This document shows, piece after piece, positions 12,113 through 17,802 of a stretch of DNA of 17,802 nucleotides; the first letter of the stretch is position 1, and each line of letters opens with the position of its first letter. Under the pieces are notes generated by a model. That model did not search any database and was not told the origin of the DNA. It saw only the letters and a program-made list of their open reading frames with translations. Source of the stretch: CAYRGC01 sp964423795 (GTDB lineage Bacteria > Patescibacteriota > Gracilibacteria > Peribacterales > Peribacteraceae). The position numbers and the translations under genes are program-made. The stretch covers positions 1-17,802 of the forward strand of contig CAYRGC010000020.1 of the NCBI GenBank assembly GCA_964423795.1. Direction: 5' to 3'.

Positions 12113-12706
12113 ATGAAACGTGCAATTGGCTGCATTGCTGTCTACGAAGATGCCACAAAAGGGCGCGTAGCACTCCTGCAGGTTCGCAAAGCAGGCGATT
12201 CATATCCTAAATGCGTTGAGAAAACATGGGGAGGTGGGGCTGCCGAAGGCGAGCGTCTCTCTGTGGCAATCTGTAGGGAATACGGAGAGGAGCTTCGAGA
12301 ATGTGTGGATAGGACACTTGGAGAAGGCGCGCCGCTCCCCCAGTCCCTCGTCGATTTGCACAGGGAAGAAACGAGTACGGTAGCCGTTGATGAGCCCCTG
12401 GAAGAAGTCGTCGATCAACAAAAAGCAACGTACACATTGCGGCGACTGAATGTTCTTCGGCAAGAAGGAAAAATGCTCGTGGTAACGCTGTTATGTCAAA
12501 TTCAAGATCCACATCTTGTCGCCGATCTCCAACCGATGATCGATGCGGGGGTTCTTCTCCTGCTCACTGCAAACGAGCTCGATCGTTTGACTCCTATTTC
12601 TGGTGAACATAAAAAAGCAGGTCTGTCAGAAGCGCAGATACAGGAAGGAAAGTTGGGCATGTTTCCCGATGAAATCGAGGCGGTCACAAAGGCGCTCAAA
12701 TTATAG
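12113..12706 (+). CDS. Nudix-family hydrolase with a slightly degenerate Nudix box
   Basis: Nudix enzymes hydrolyse nucleoside diphosphates linked to another group; the substrate here is unknown. The 197-residue protein has the box at 41-62: G41-x5-E47-x7-R55-E56-Y57-G58-E59-E60-L61-R62. The catalytic REx2EE core is intact, but the final Gly of the consensus is Arg62, and Tyr57 takes the place of an aliphatic residue. The strand before the box (CVEKTWGGGAAEGE, 34-47) is typical, and the C-terminal half is less conserved. The gene is visibly richer in A/T than its neighbours and uses codons such as AAA, CAA and TTA that are rare around it, which suggests recent acquisition. Even so, it carries the local start-coupled promoter. 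It lies after the tRNA terminator, a common place for insertion. The end is convergent with the amidotransferase. Confidence 0.75.
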   Translation: MKRAIGCIAVYEDATKGRVALLQVRKAGDSYPKCVEKTWGGGAAEGERLSVAICREYGEELRECVDRTLGEGAPLPQSLVDLHREETSTVAVDEPLEEVVDQQKATYTLRRLNVLRQEGKMLVVTLLCQIQDPHLVADLQPMIDAGVLLLLTANELDRLTPISGEHKKAGLSEAQIQEGKLGMFPDEIEAVTKALKL

Positions 12707-12821
12707 GACTTGCAATTCTCCGAACTGTCGATTTTGAAGTTTGTCCCGATAGCTCTGCCCTACGAATCGGTGCGACGGCTCCCCTCGCCCGTGGTCCTCA
12801 TCTGTCCGACGAACGCTGCCT

Positions 12822-12839
12822 TTTGGCATAAACGCCAAA
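12822..12839. other. Small hairpin between convergent genes
   Basis: TTTGGC (12822-12827), loop ATAAAC and GCCAAA (12834-12839) lie between the ends of the Nudix gene and the amidotransferase. A short stem with weak A/T flanks; it may be a bidirectional 3'-end structure. The rest of 12707-12853 shows no gene. Confidence 0.35.
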
Positions 12840-12853
12840 TACTCCTGAACGAG

Positions 12854-13723
12854 TCAATACGAGCGACGAGTCGAAGACCCCGCCGCTCCCGTCAAATCAT
12901 CCTCTTCTCCCCGATCGACTCCCGCGAAGTGCTGGAAGAAGTTCTTGAGGACCCAGCGGGCGGAGGAGACATCACAGTCGCGGACGCTCGACAGGTATTG
13001 GTCCAGATGCGCCTCGTCCTGCACGAACTTCTTCTTCACGAGCTGGTCTTTGCGCGAAAGCGCGAGCCGGATGAGCGTGGGCAGCGACATCTCGGGATGG
13101 AACTGTACGCTGCGGATGTGATCGCCGACCGCGAGCGCCTGGTGGTCGTACTTGCGATTCTTGGCGAGCACGCGGGCCTTCGCGGGGAGCGTGGTCACCA
13201 CGTCGCAGTGGCTCATCGCCGTGACGAAGCCGCCGTCGAGGCAGTCGAAAAGCGGATCCTCGGCCCCGTGTTCGGTGAGATCGATCGCGACCACGCCGAG
13301 TTCGCGCCCCTGATCGCCCTTCTCGACGGTTCCGCCGAGGGCCTGCGCGATGATCTGATGGCCGAAGCACACGCCCAGCATGGGCTTTCGGATCTCGTCC
13401 ATGCGCCGGATGAATTCTTCCAGTCTCACCATCCACGGAAGCCGCTCGGTGACCGAGTGCGGCGAGCCGCCGATGATGATGCCGTGCTCCTCCACCATGT
13501 CGGGCAGCTCCTCGCACGTGGCGTCGATCATGCGGAAGCGATCGGGGGCTATCCCGAGCTCTTCCCGGAATTCCTCCACCGGAGGCGTGATTCCGAGATC
13601 CTCGATCTGCCGGATCGGCATCGTGGATAGGAAGAGGATCCTGCAATGGGGATCGATCGCGGGTGCCTGGAACGATTGTGGACGAGGAAGGGTGCCTTCT
13701 CCGCTGCGTCTGCTCTCCGTCAT
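12854..13723 (-). CDS. Class I glutamine amidotransferase domain protein
   Basis: The 289-residue protein contains a free-standing class I (triad) glutaminase domain, which releases ammonia from glutamine for a partner enzyme. The nucleophile elbow is GVCFGHQII (117-125) with Cys119; the oxyanion region is GGSPHSV (85-91); and the His-Glu pair is FHPE (208-211, H209, E211). The domain order and the PWMVRLEEFIRR helix resemble the GMP-synthase-type glutaminase subfamily, but no ATP-pyrophosphatase domain is attached and no partner gene is adjacent, so the acceptor is unknown. A tail after residue 265 has no family match that I can see. The ATG at 13723 is chosen: a GAGAAT box lies 7 nt upstream, in the position used by other genes here, but it is weak. 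It is downstream of DUF2007 on the same strand with a 46-nt gap. Confidence 0.78.
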   Translation of the reverse strand: MTESRRSGEGTLPRPQSFQAPAIDPHCRILFLSTMPIRQIEDLGITPPVEEFREELGIAPDRFRMIDATCEELPDMVEEHGIIIGGSPHSVTERLPWMVRLEEFIRRMDEIRKPMLGVCFGHQIIAQALGGTVEKGDQGRELGVVAIDLTEHGAEDPLFDCLDGGFVTAMSHCDVVTTLPAKARVLAKNRKYDHQALAVGDHIRSVQFHPEMSLPTLIRLALSRKDQLVKKKFVQDEAHLDQYLSSVRDCDVSSARWVLKNFFQHFAGVDRGEEDDLTGAAGSSTRRSY

Positions 13724-13769
13724 GCGCCGCATTCTCCGCCCGCCCGCCGGGAGCGCAAGAAAAAGAACG

Positions 13770-13985
13770 TTATTTTCCCGCGGCCAAAAGCGTAACGGCA
13801 TCGGCATGTCGGCCGTTCTCCACAAACAGGTCCGTCGGGCCCGTGCGCACGCCGACCGCGCCCAAGAGCGCATCTCCGATGGGATTGAGCCTGAGCAGGC
13901 ACGGGATGCCGGCGGCCTCGAGGGCGCCGCGCGCGATCTCGGCCTCGGTCTGGTTCGGAAAGGATTCGACGAGCGACCACGGCAT
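13770..13985 (-). CDS. DUF2007-type small protein (putative signal-transducing/PII-like fold)
   Basis: The 71-residue protein matches the DUF2007 pattern: an N-terminal strand (WSLVESFPN), then TEAEIARGALEAAGIPCLLRL (13-33, the ALEAAGIP signature), a Gly-rich loop around IGDALLGAVG, a strand with LFVENG, and the final helix DAVTLLAAG. The family has a ferredoxin-like fold and no proven biochemical role. The start at 13985 is marked by TACAAT 6 nt upstream. It precedes the glutamine amidotransferase on the same strand with 46 nt between; a joint role in nitrogen signalling is a guess. Confidence 0.75.
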   Translation of the reverse strand: MPWSLVESFPNQTEAEIARGALEAAGIPCLLRLNPIGDALLGAVGVRTGPTDLFVENGRHADAVTLLAAGK

Positions 13986-13991
13986 GCGCGC

Positions 13992-13997
13992 ATTGTA
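13992..13997 (-). promoter_or_regulatory. Start-coupled -10 box of the DUF2007 gene
   Basis: On the minus strand TACAAT (13997-13992) lies 6 nt before the ATG at 13985. No good -35 is visible and no ribosome-binding site. Confidence 0.55.
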
Positions 13998-14062
13998 ACG
14001 CTCGACGACGATCTCGGCGCCCGCGCCACGCGCCCTCGTTGCAGCACGGGGGATCCGGGGAT

Positions 14063-14068
14063 TAGGCT
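14063..14068 (+). promoter_or_regulatory. Start-coupled -10 box of the 231-residue secreted protein gene
   Basis: TAGGCT lies 6 nt before the ATG at 14075. It is the same hexamer, at the same distance, as the box of the convergent gene (15058-15053). Confidence 0.45.
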
Positions 14069-14074
14069 TCGTCC

Positions 14075-14770
14075 ATGACCATCACCCGCACCGTCGCCGT
14101 CGGATCCTTCGCCGTCGTGCTCTTCACGGGGCTCGGCCTCGCGAGCGTATCGCTCCTGGCGCCCAAACCCGTCGCCGTCGCAGAGCGGGACCTGCGCGCC
14201 GCGCCCCCGCTTACGGCGGAGGTGCGAAGGCAAAGCGTCGGCGTCTATCACGATGACGCGGAGATGGAGCAACCCCTCAGCGTGGACCCGGGCGTCGCGC
14301 ATTACTTCCGCTGCCCGCAGGGCGGGCTCGTCTCACGCATGATCCAACCGACGAATGCGAAATACTGGGGGTACGTTTTCAGCGGACAGGAGACGGTGAA
14401 TTCGCTCACGGGACGCGAGGTATGGGACGGCCCCTGGTTCGCCTCGCAGCCCGTCAAGGATTCCCAGGACACCACGAAATACCGCATGACCGAGGAAATC
14501 CCCGCGGGACAGTGGGTATACGTCACCTCGACGGAACCCGTCACCGTGGATTGCTCGGGACAGGGAGCGGTCCAGCAGCAGGTCCGGCAAGATGGCGCCG
14601 GAAAAAACCCGAACGACAACTGTCCGACAGGCTTCATGATCTGCGACGAATCGCATAACTGCTACTGCGAAGGCATGGAGGAACGATGCCGGCAAGCCGA
14701 ACCCATGCGGCGAGGAACCAGTTATTGTTACTGCGAAGAAGAGGGAATTTGGTACTGCGCCATGCCCTGA
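14075..14770 (+). CDS. Exported or membrane-anchored protein with a Cys-rich C-terminus
   Basis: This 231-residue protein is not one I recognise. An N-terminal hydrophobic segment (6-29) acts as signal peptide or anchor. The middle (55-160) is beta-rich with many Tyr and Trp (KYWGYVFSG, EVWDGPWFAS) and a Cys80/Cys160 pair that may form a disulfide. The C-terminal 50 residues hold eight cysteines: C183, C190, C196, C198, C205, C218, C220 and C228, in two CYC motifs (NCYCEG, SYCYCEE). This looks like a small disulfide or metal-binding knob. The stop is 6 nt from the end of the convergent sunset-domain gene, another exported Cys protein. The start at 14075 follows a TAGGCT box. Confidence 0.65.
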   Translation: MTITRTVAVGSFAVVLFTGLGLASVSLLAPKPVAVAERDLRAAPPLTAEVRRQSVGVYHDDAEMEQPLSVDPGVAHYFRCPQGGLVSRMIQPTNAKYWGYVFSGQETVNSLTGREVWDGPWFASQPVKDSQDTTKYRMTEEIPAGQWVYVTSTEPVTVDCSGQGAVQQQVRQDGAGKNPNDNCPTGFMICDESHNCYCEGMEERCRQAEPMRRGTSYCYCEEEGIWYCAMP

Positions 14771-14776
14771 AGCGGA

Positions 14777-15046
14777 TTAGCAGTTCTTCGCCTTGCGCCA
14801 ACCGGCATCCTTCGCTTCTTTTTCAGAACAAAACCAACGTTCACCCGAGGCGGTATCGATGATCGTCGCCTTGTAACTCGCGCAACCGGGCAAATGGTAG
14901 ATTTTCTCCTTCTTGTTGATATTCCCCTTGATGACACAAGAGACGACAGGCTGCTTGGCGGGAGCGGTTTTCTTCTGTGCGGCCGCCAGAGAGCAGACGG
15001 GAAGGAGGAGAGATGCCGCGAACGCGACGGCGAGCAGGCGCTTCAT
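14777..15046 (-). CDS. Small secreted sunset-domain-like protein
   Basis: The 89-residue protein has a signal peptide (1-23, ending near SLAAA), a Lys/Ala/Pro linker (24-33) and one domain of about 50 residues. That domain carries the pattern of the domain often annotated as sunset, related to the Ada-type Cys zinc module: VIKGNIN (38-44), KIYHLPGCASY (48-58, H51 and C55), then GERWFCSEKEAKDAGWRKAK (68-87, C73). C37 and C89 are extra cysteines at its edges. Such domains commonly sit at the C-terminus of secreted nucleases; here it is alone. A structural or metal-binding role in the envelope is likely. The start at 15046 has TAGGCT 6 nt upstream. It is divergent from purE. Confidence 0.75.
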   Translation of the reverse strand: MKRLLAVAFAASLLLPVCSLAAAQKKTAPAKQPVVSCVIKGNINKKEKIYHLPGCASYKATIIDTASGERWFCSEKEAKDAGWRKAKNC

Positions 15047-15052
15047 GGAAGG

Positions 15053-15058
15053 AGCCTA
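15053..15058 (-). promoter_or_regulatory. Start-coupled -10 box of the sunset-domain gene
   Basis: On the minus strand TAGGCT (15058-15053) lies 6 nt before the ATG at 15046. There is no clear -35. Confidence 0.45.
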
Positions 15059-15081
15059 GAACGAATGGTCCGGATTCGCGC

Positions 15082-15112
15082 TTGCGCTCTAACCCCGGTG
15101 CTGCCGTAGAAT
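15082..15112 (+). promoter_or_regulatory. Promoter of purE
   Basis: TTGCGC (15082-15087), a 19-nt spacer and TAGAAT (15107-15112) predict a start near 15119 and a leader of about 19 nt before the ATG at 15138. The leader is pyrimidine-rich and has no Shine-Dalgarno sequence. Confidence 0.45.
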
Positions 15113-15137
15113 CCCTTCCACTTTCCCCCGCTCCTCC

Positions 15138-15587
15138 ATGCACGTCCGCTTCCTGCTCGGCTCCAAGGCCGACACCGAATACGCCGAGAAGATCGCCGGC
15201 CTGATCAAGGAGTACGGGATCGAGACCCAGATCACCGTCGCCTCCGCGCACAAGGTGCCGGAGAAGGTCGCCGTGATCATCGACGAGCTCAACCAGCGCA
15301 CCGACCCTACGCTCATCATCACGGTCGTGGGCATGAGCAACGGGCTGGGCGGCGTGATGGCCGGCGGCTCCGTGCATCCCGTACTCAACTGCCCGCCGTT
15401 CAAAGACCTGAACGACTACCTCGTGAACGTGCACTCCAGCCTCCAGATGCCCTCCGAGGTTCCCGTGATGACCGTGCTCGGCCAGAAGAACGCGGCCCTC
15501 GCGGCGCTCCGGATCCTTGCGCTGAGCGACCCGTCCTTAAAAAAGAAGCTCCTCGAGCGCATCAAGAAGCTGAAGGCCGAGTATTAG
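15138..15587 (+). CDS. purE: PurE, phosphoribosylaminoimidazole carboxylase, class II type
   Basis: Acts at the AIR-to-CAIR carboxylation step of purine synthesis. The 149 residues have the PurE fold with class II signatures: GSKADTEYAEKI (8-19), SAHK (36-39, where class I enzymes have SAHR), GMSNGLGG (65-72, compare GRSNGL in animal PAICS), CPP (85-87) and SSLQMP (100-105). By family knowledge class II enzymes use CO2 directly (AIR carboxylase) and need no PurK, while class I enzymes are N5-CAIR mutases. No purK or other purine gene is in the window. The Arg of GRSN is Met66 here, a deviation worth noting. The stop codon is at the first base of the R3 repeat region. The class assignment rests on motif reading, not on a tree. 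Confidence 0.86.
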   Translation: MHVRFLLGSKADTEYAEKIAGLIKEYGIETQITVASAHKVPEKVAVIIDELNQRTDPTLIITVVGMSNGLGGVMAGGSVHPVLNCPPFKDLNDYLVNVHSSLQMPSEVPVMTVLGQKNAALAALRILALSDPSLKKKLLERIKKLKAEY

Positions 15588-15690
15588 AATAAGAGAGGAA
15601 GAGAATAATAGGATTTTTGGTGAATTCTTCTTCAGTCAGTCCGCCAATAAGCGGCCTATTACTCGACTACTCTATTACTCTGTTATTCTC
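15586..15690 (+). repeat. Inverted repeat with 8-nt words (R3)
   Basis: The left arm (15586-15613) overlaps the purE stop codon. The right arm (15655-15690), read as reverse complement, contains GAGTAATA, GAGTAGTC and GAGTAATA in direct succession. The outermost match is CCTATTA against TAATAGG. The loop contains a small hairpin CCGC-CAATAA-GCGG (15641-15654). The right arm includes the -10 box of the next gene. Confidence 0.6.
15684..15689 (+). promoter_or_regulatory. Start-coupled -10 box of the uracil-DNA glycosylase gene
   Basis: TATTCT lies 7 nt before the ATG at 15697 and is part of the right arm of the R3 repeat. There is no clear -35 and no Shine-Dalgarno sequence. Confidence 0.5.
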
Positions 15691-15696
15691 GCTCCC

Positions 15697-16281
15697 ATGA
15701 TCACCCTCGATCTCCTCCAGCAGCGGCTCCGCGAATGGAAAGGCTGCGAGCTCCATAAGACCGCGACCCAGGCCGTGCTCGGCGAGGGGAATCCCCGTGC
15801 GGAGATCATGTTCATCGGCGAGGCGCCCGGCCAGCGCGAGGACGAGCAGGGCCGCCCTTTCGTTGGACCAGCGGGGCACTTCTTGGACGAGCTCCTCGGC
15901 ACGATCGGCCTCAAGCGCGAGGACGTGTACATCAGCAACGTGGTGAAGTACCGCCCTCCGAACAACCGCGACCCCACTCCGGAGGAGAAGGAGCAATGCA
16001 TGCCCTGGCTGATGCTCGAGATCGCCATCATCAAGCCGAAGGTGATCGTGCCGCTCGGCCGCCACGCACTCGGGCACTTCGTGACGACGCTTTCGATCTC
16101 GGACGCGCACGGCAAGCCGTTCCCTATCCCCGCGAAATCCGCGGACGACGTCGCGAACGACGTGACGGTGTTCCCGATCTACCATCCGGCGGCCGCGCTC
16201 CATAACGGCGGACTCCGGCAATCGCTCTTCGACGACTTCAAGGCGCTCGGGAAGTTCCTGAGCGAGAGGAAGAAAAAGTAG
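15697..16281 (+). CDS. Uracil-DNA glycosylase, family 4-like, with only two of the four Fe-S cysteines
   Basis: Removes uracil from DNA, a base-excision repair enzyme. The 194 residues follow family 4: GEGNPRAEIMFIGEAPG (29-45, motif 1), EDEQGRPFVGPAGHFLDELL (48-67), DVYISNVVKYRPP (76-88), KPKVIVPLG (113-121) and the catalytic YHPAA (162-166). Family 4 normally binds a 4Fe-4S cluster through four Cys. Here the equivalent positions are Trp14, Cys17, Tyr85 and Cys101, so one ligand of each pair is lost. The scaffold otherwise looks normal. Either the cluster is absent, or it is bound in another way. The start at 15697 is marked by TATTCT 7 nt upstream and the N-terminal helix. It lies between two repeats (R3 and R4). 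Confidence 0.85.
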   Translation: MITLDLLQQRLREWKGCELHKTATQAVLGEGNPRAEIMFIGEAPGQREDEQGRPFVGPAGHFLDELLGTIGLKREDVYISNVVKYRPPNNRDPTPEEKEQCMPWLMLEIAIIKPKVIVPLGRHALGHFVTTLSISDAHGKPFPIPAKSADDVANDVTVFPIYHPAAALHNGGLRQSLFDDFKALGKFLSERKKK

Positions 16282-16282
16282 T

Positions 16283-16367
16283 GAATATCGGAGTACTGGA
16301 ATACTGGAGTACTGGGTATCCGGAATCGCGTCGTACCCTAGTATTCTAGTACTCTAGTATTCCAATC
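16283..16367 (+). repeat. Inverted repeat with 8-nt words GARTACTR (R4)
   Basis: The left arm (16283-16320) holds GAGTACTG, GAATACTG and GAGTACTG in tandem. The right arm (16333-16367), read as reverse complement, holds GAATACTA, GAGTACTA and GAATACTA. In plus-strand RNA the arm differences become G-U pairs, so the stem pairs throughout; in minus-strand RNA they become A-C mismatches. It starts 2 nt past the glycosylase stop codon. Confidence 0.7.
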
Positions 16368-16411
16368 CCTCCTCAGACCGATCCTGAACGACACGCACTT
16401 CTGACCCAGCA

Positions 16412-16774
16412 ATGACGTCCCTCCTCTTCGCCATCGCACTCTCGTCGCTGCTGTCGGTGGCGTCTTTTTTGGTCGTGATCTTCCGCGTGAGCCCGCTGAC
16501 GTCCCCGGAATACGCGCTTCCCGCCTTCTTCATCAGTCTGCTGCTCGCGGTGAGCTCGACGGGCACGCTTCTGCTCTACTTCGTCTGGCGGCTCGTGCCC
16601 GTGCATGCCTGGGATCTGGGGCAGCTCATCGGGATCTCGCTTCGACAGGGCATCTTCCTCGGCGTCGCGACGATCATCATGGTGACGTTCCACCTGCTGG
16701 GCCTGCTCACGTGGTGGATCGTACCGATGATCTACGGGGTGTTCGTCCTGGTGGAGCTGGCGCTGAATTCGTAA
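16412..16774 (+). CDS. Small four-TM membrane protein, unknown function
   Basis: The 120-residue protein is almost entirely hydrophobic, with predicted spans at about 4-25, 36-60, 76-96 and 99-117. It has few charged residues, mainly Arg at 25, 60 and 78 and Glu at the last helix, plus two short loops (RVSPLTSPEY, VPVHAWDLGQ). No motif of a named family is visible. It lies between the R4 and R5 repeats and before pheS; such an upstream neighbour does not imply a role in translation. There is no clear start-coupled -10 box and no Shine-Dalgarno sequence, so the start (ATG 16412) rests on the hydrophobic N-terminus and frame length. Confidence 0.6.
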   Translation: MTSLLFAIALSSLLSVASFLVVIFRVSPLTSPEYALPAFFISLLLAVSSTGTLLLYFVWRLVPVHAWDLGQLIGISLRQGIFLGVATIIMVTFHLLGLLTWWIVPMIYGVFVLVELALNS

Positions 16775-16778
16775 TACG

Positions 16779-16842
16779 ACCAAGAAACCGAGTAACCGAG
16801 ATTCAATCCTGGTTGCCTGGTTTCCGGGTTGCTTGGTTGCTT
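16779..16842 (+). repeat. Inverted repeat with 8-nt words nAACCnnG (R5)
   Basis: The left arm (16779-16800) holds AAACCGAG and TAACCGAG. The right arm (16808-16842), read as reverse complement, holds CAACCAAG, CAACCCGG, AAACCAGG and CAACCAGG. A further copy in the left-arm orientation, CAACCGGGAACCAG, lies at 16857-16870, just before the pheS -10 box. It begins 5 nt past the stop of the membrane protein gene. Confidence 0.6.
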
Positions 16843-16850
16843 CCTCATCC

Positions 16851-16879
16851 TTCCGACAACCGGGAACCAGCTGTACACT
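16851..16879 (+). promoter_or_regulatory. Start-coupled promoter of pheS
   Basis: TTCCGA (16851-16856), a 17-nt spacer and TACACT (16874-16879) lie 7 nt before the ATG at 16887. The same TTCCGA -35 is used at 2537. There is no ribosome-binding site. Confidence 0.6.
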
Positions 16880-16886
16880 TCCCTCA

Positions 16887-17802
16887 TGACCGATTTCAGC
16901 CAGTACGAAGGCAAGATCCTCGCCGCGAAGACCGCCGCCGACCTCGAAGCGGTCGAGCTCGAGATCTTCGGGCGCAAACAGGGCGCGCTCACCGCAGCGA
17001 TGAAAGGCCTCGGCGCCCTTTCTCCCGAGGAGCGCACGAAGCGCGGACAGGAGCTCAACCAAATCAAGACCGCGCTCACCGCCGCGATCGAGGCCCGCCG
17101 CCAGGCGCTCGAGCGCGAGGCGTTGGGCTCGCTCGGCGACAGCGACCGCCTCGACGTGACGCTCGAGCTTCCGCGCGAGGAACGCGGCCATCTCCACCCC
17201 ATCTCCGAGTTCATCCGGCAGGTGGAAGACGTCTTCACGCGCATGGGCTTCGACGTCGTGTCCGGCCCGGAGGCGGAAAGCGAGCGCACGAACTTCGACC
17301 TGCTCAACTTCCCGCTCCAGCACGCGGCGCGCGACGCGCAGGACATCTTCTACCTCGACATGCCGGAGACCGACGGCACGCGCCCGCTCCTGCGCGGCCA
17401 CACCTCCACGGTGCAGGTGCGCTACATGCAGACGCACAAGCCCCCCTTCCGCATCATCTGCCCGGGACGCGTGTACCGGAAGGACGCCGACGCGACGCAC
17501 TCCCCGATGTTCCACCAGTTCGAAGGCCTCATGATCGGCAAGGACGTGAACCTGGCGAACATGAAGGCAGTCATGATGGAGGCGATCCGCGAACTCATCG
17601 ATCCCGATACCGAGTTCCGCTTCCGCACGGGCTTCTTCCCCTTCGTGGAACCCGGTCTCGAGGTGGACGTCCGCTGGCGCGGCGATGAATCCAAGAGCCG
17701 CGAGGGCAAATGGCTCGAGATCTGCGGCTGCGGCATGGTGCACCCCAACGTCCTCAAGAACTGCGGCATCGATCCCGAGGAATTCCAGGGCTTCGCCTTC
17801 GG
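16887..17802 (+). CDS. pheS: Phenylalanyl-tRNA synthetase alpha subunit, 3' end outside the window
   Basis: Charges tRNA-Phe as the catalytic alpha subunit of an alpha2-beta2 enzyme. 305 codons are present, near the full length of about 330-350. The N-terminal coiled coil covers about 1-90. The catalytic core starts with HLHPISEFIRQVEDVF (101-116, motif 1 region) and GFDVVSGPEAE (120-130), followed by FPLQHAARDAQDIFYL (about 142-157) and RGHTSTVQVRYM (169-180). Motif 2 follows with GRVYRKDADATHSPMFHQFEG (about 194-214). FRFRTGFFPFVEPGLEVDV (about 244-262) and GCGMVHPNVLKNCG (about 276-289) belong to the last part of the active site. The start at 16887 is fixed by the TACACT box 7 nt upstream and the usual N-terminus. 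pheT is expected beyond the edge. No fault is seen. Confidence 0.95.

Noticed and set aside
16283..16842. CRISPR array in the short-repeat regions near 16300 and 16800
   Set aside because: The words are 8 nt, contiguous and arranged as inverted arms, with no constant spacers of 25-40 nt and no cas gene.

Overview
The window is a GC-rich, densely coding stretch of a bacterial chromosome. TGA is used as an ordinary stop, so this is the standard bacterial code. The gene set points to a Patescibacteria/CPR-type bacterium with unusually high GC, with the Peribacteria/Peregrinibacteria side as my best guess. It contains many short secreted or membrane-anchored Cys-rich proteins of unknown function, tandem TrbC/VirB2-like pilin-type membrane proteins, a cupredoxin fusion, an S23-type four-helix-bundle gene, and single housekeeping genes not grouped in pathway operons. 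The lineage is inferred from gene content and was not tested by phylogeny.

Layout. 1-2455: the start of a small basic protein, then a divergent pair, a Bax-inhibitor-1 family membrane protein (-) and a secreted cupredoxin/Cys-His protein (+). Each of these two is followed by the same small palindrome. 2586-4300: two translationally coupled membrane proteins, each built from three pilin-like modules. 4343-7673: dihydropteroate synthase (-), metallophosphoesterase and phosphomannomutase/phosphoglucomutase (+). 7763-9480: a 51-residue membrane peptide, an S23-type four-helix protein lying between 39-bp inverted repeats, and an asparaginase. 9591-10034: about 440 nt without a recognisable protein but with a strong minus-strand promoter, an intrinsic terminator and long helices, so probably a structured non-coding RNA that I cannot name. 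10240-11651: guanylate kinase and a secreted Cys-repeat protein. 11824-12045: tRNA-Arg(GCG), tRNA-Ala(GGC) and a strong terminator. 12113-13985: a more A/T-rich Nudix gene, a class I glutamine amidotransferase and a DUF2007 protein. 14075-15046: two convergent secreted Cys-rich proteins. 15138-17802: a class II-type PurE, a family 4-like uracil-DNA glycosylase, a four-TM protein and pheS, which runs off the end.

Two genome-wide habits stand out. First, at least twelve genes have a TAnnnT -10 box 6-9 nt before the ATG and no Shine-Dalgarno sequence, so most messages here should be leaderless. Second, seven intergenic spacers contain an imperfect inverted repeat whose arms are built from short (mostly 8-9 nt) tandem words. 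The word differs from site to site, but the architecture is the same and nearly every copy sits at the 3' end of a gene. One pair of these arms encloses the four-helix-bundle gene. This repeat class, with its possible link to the four-helix protein, is the best candidate for an undescribed system in the window.
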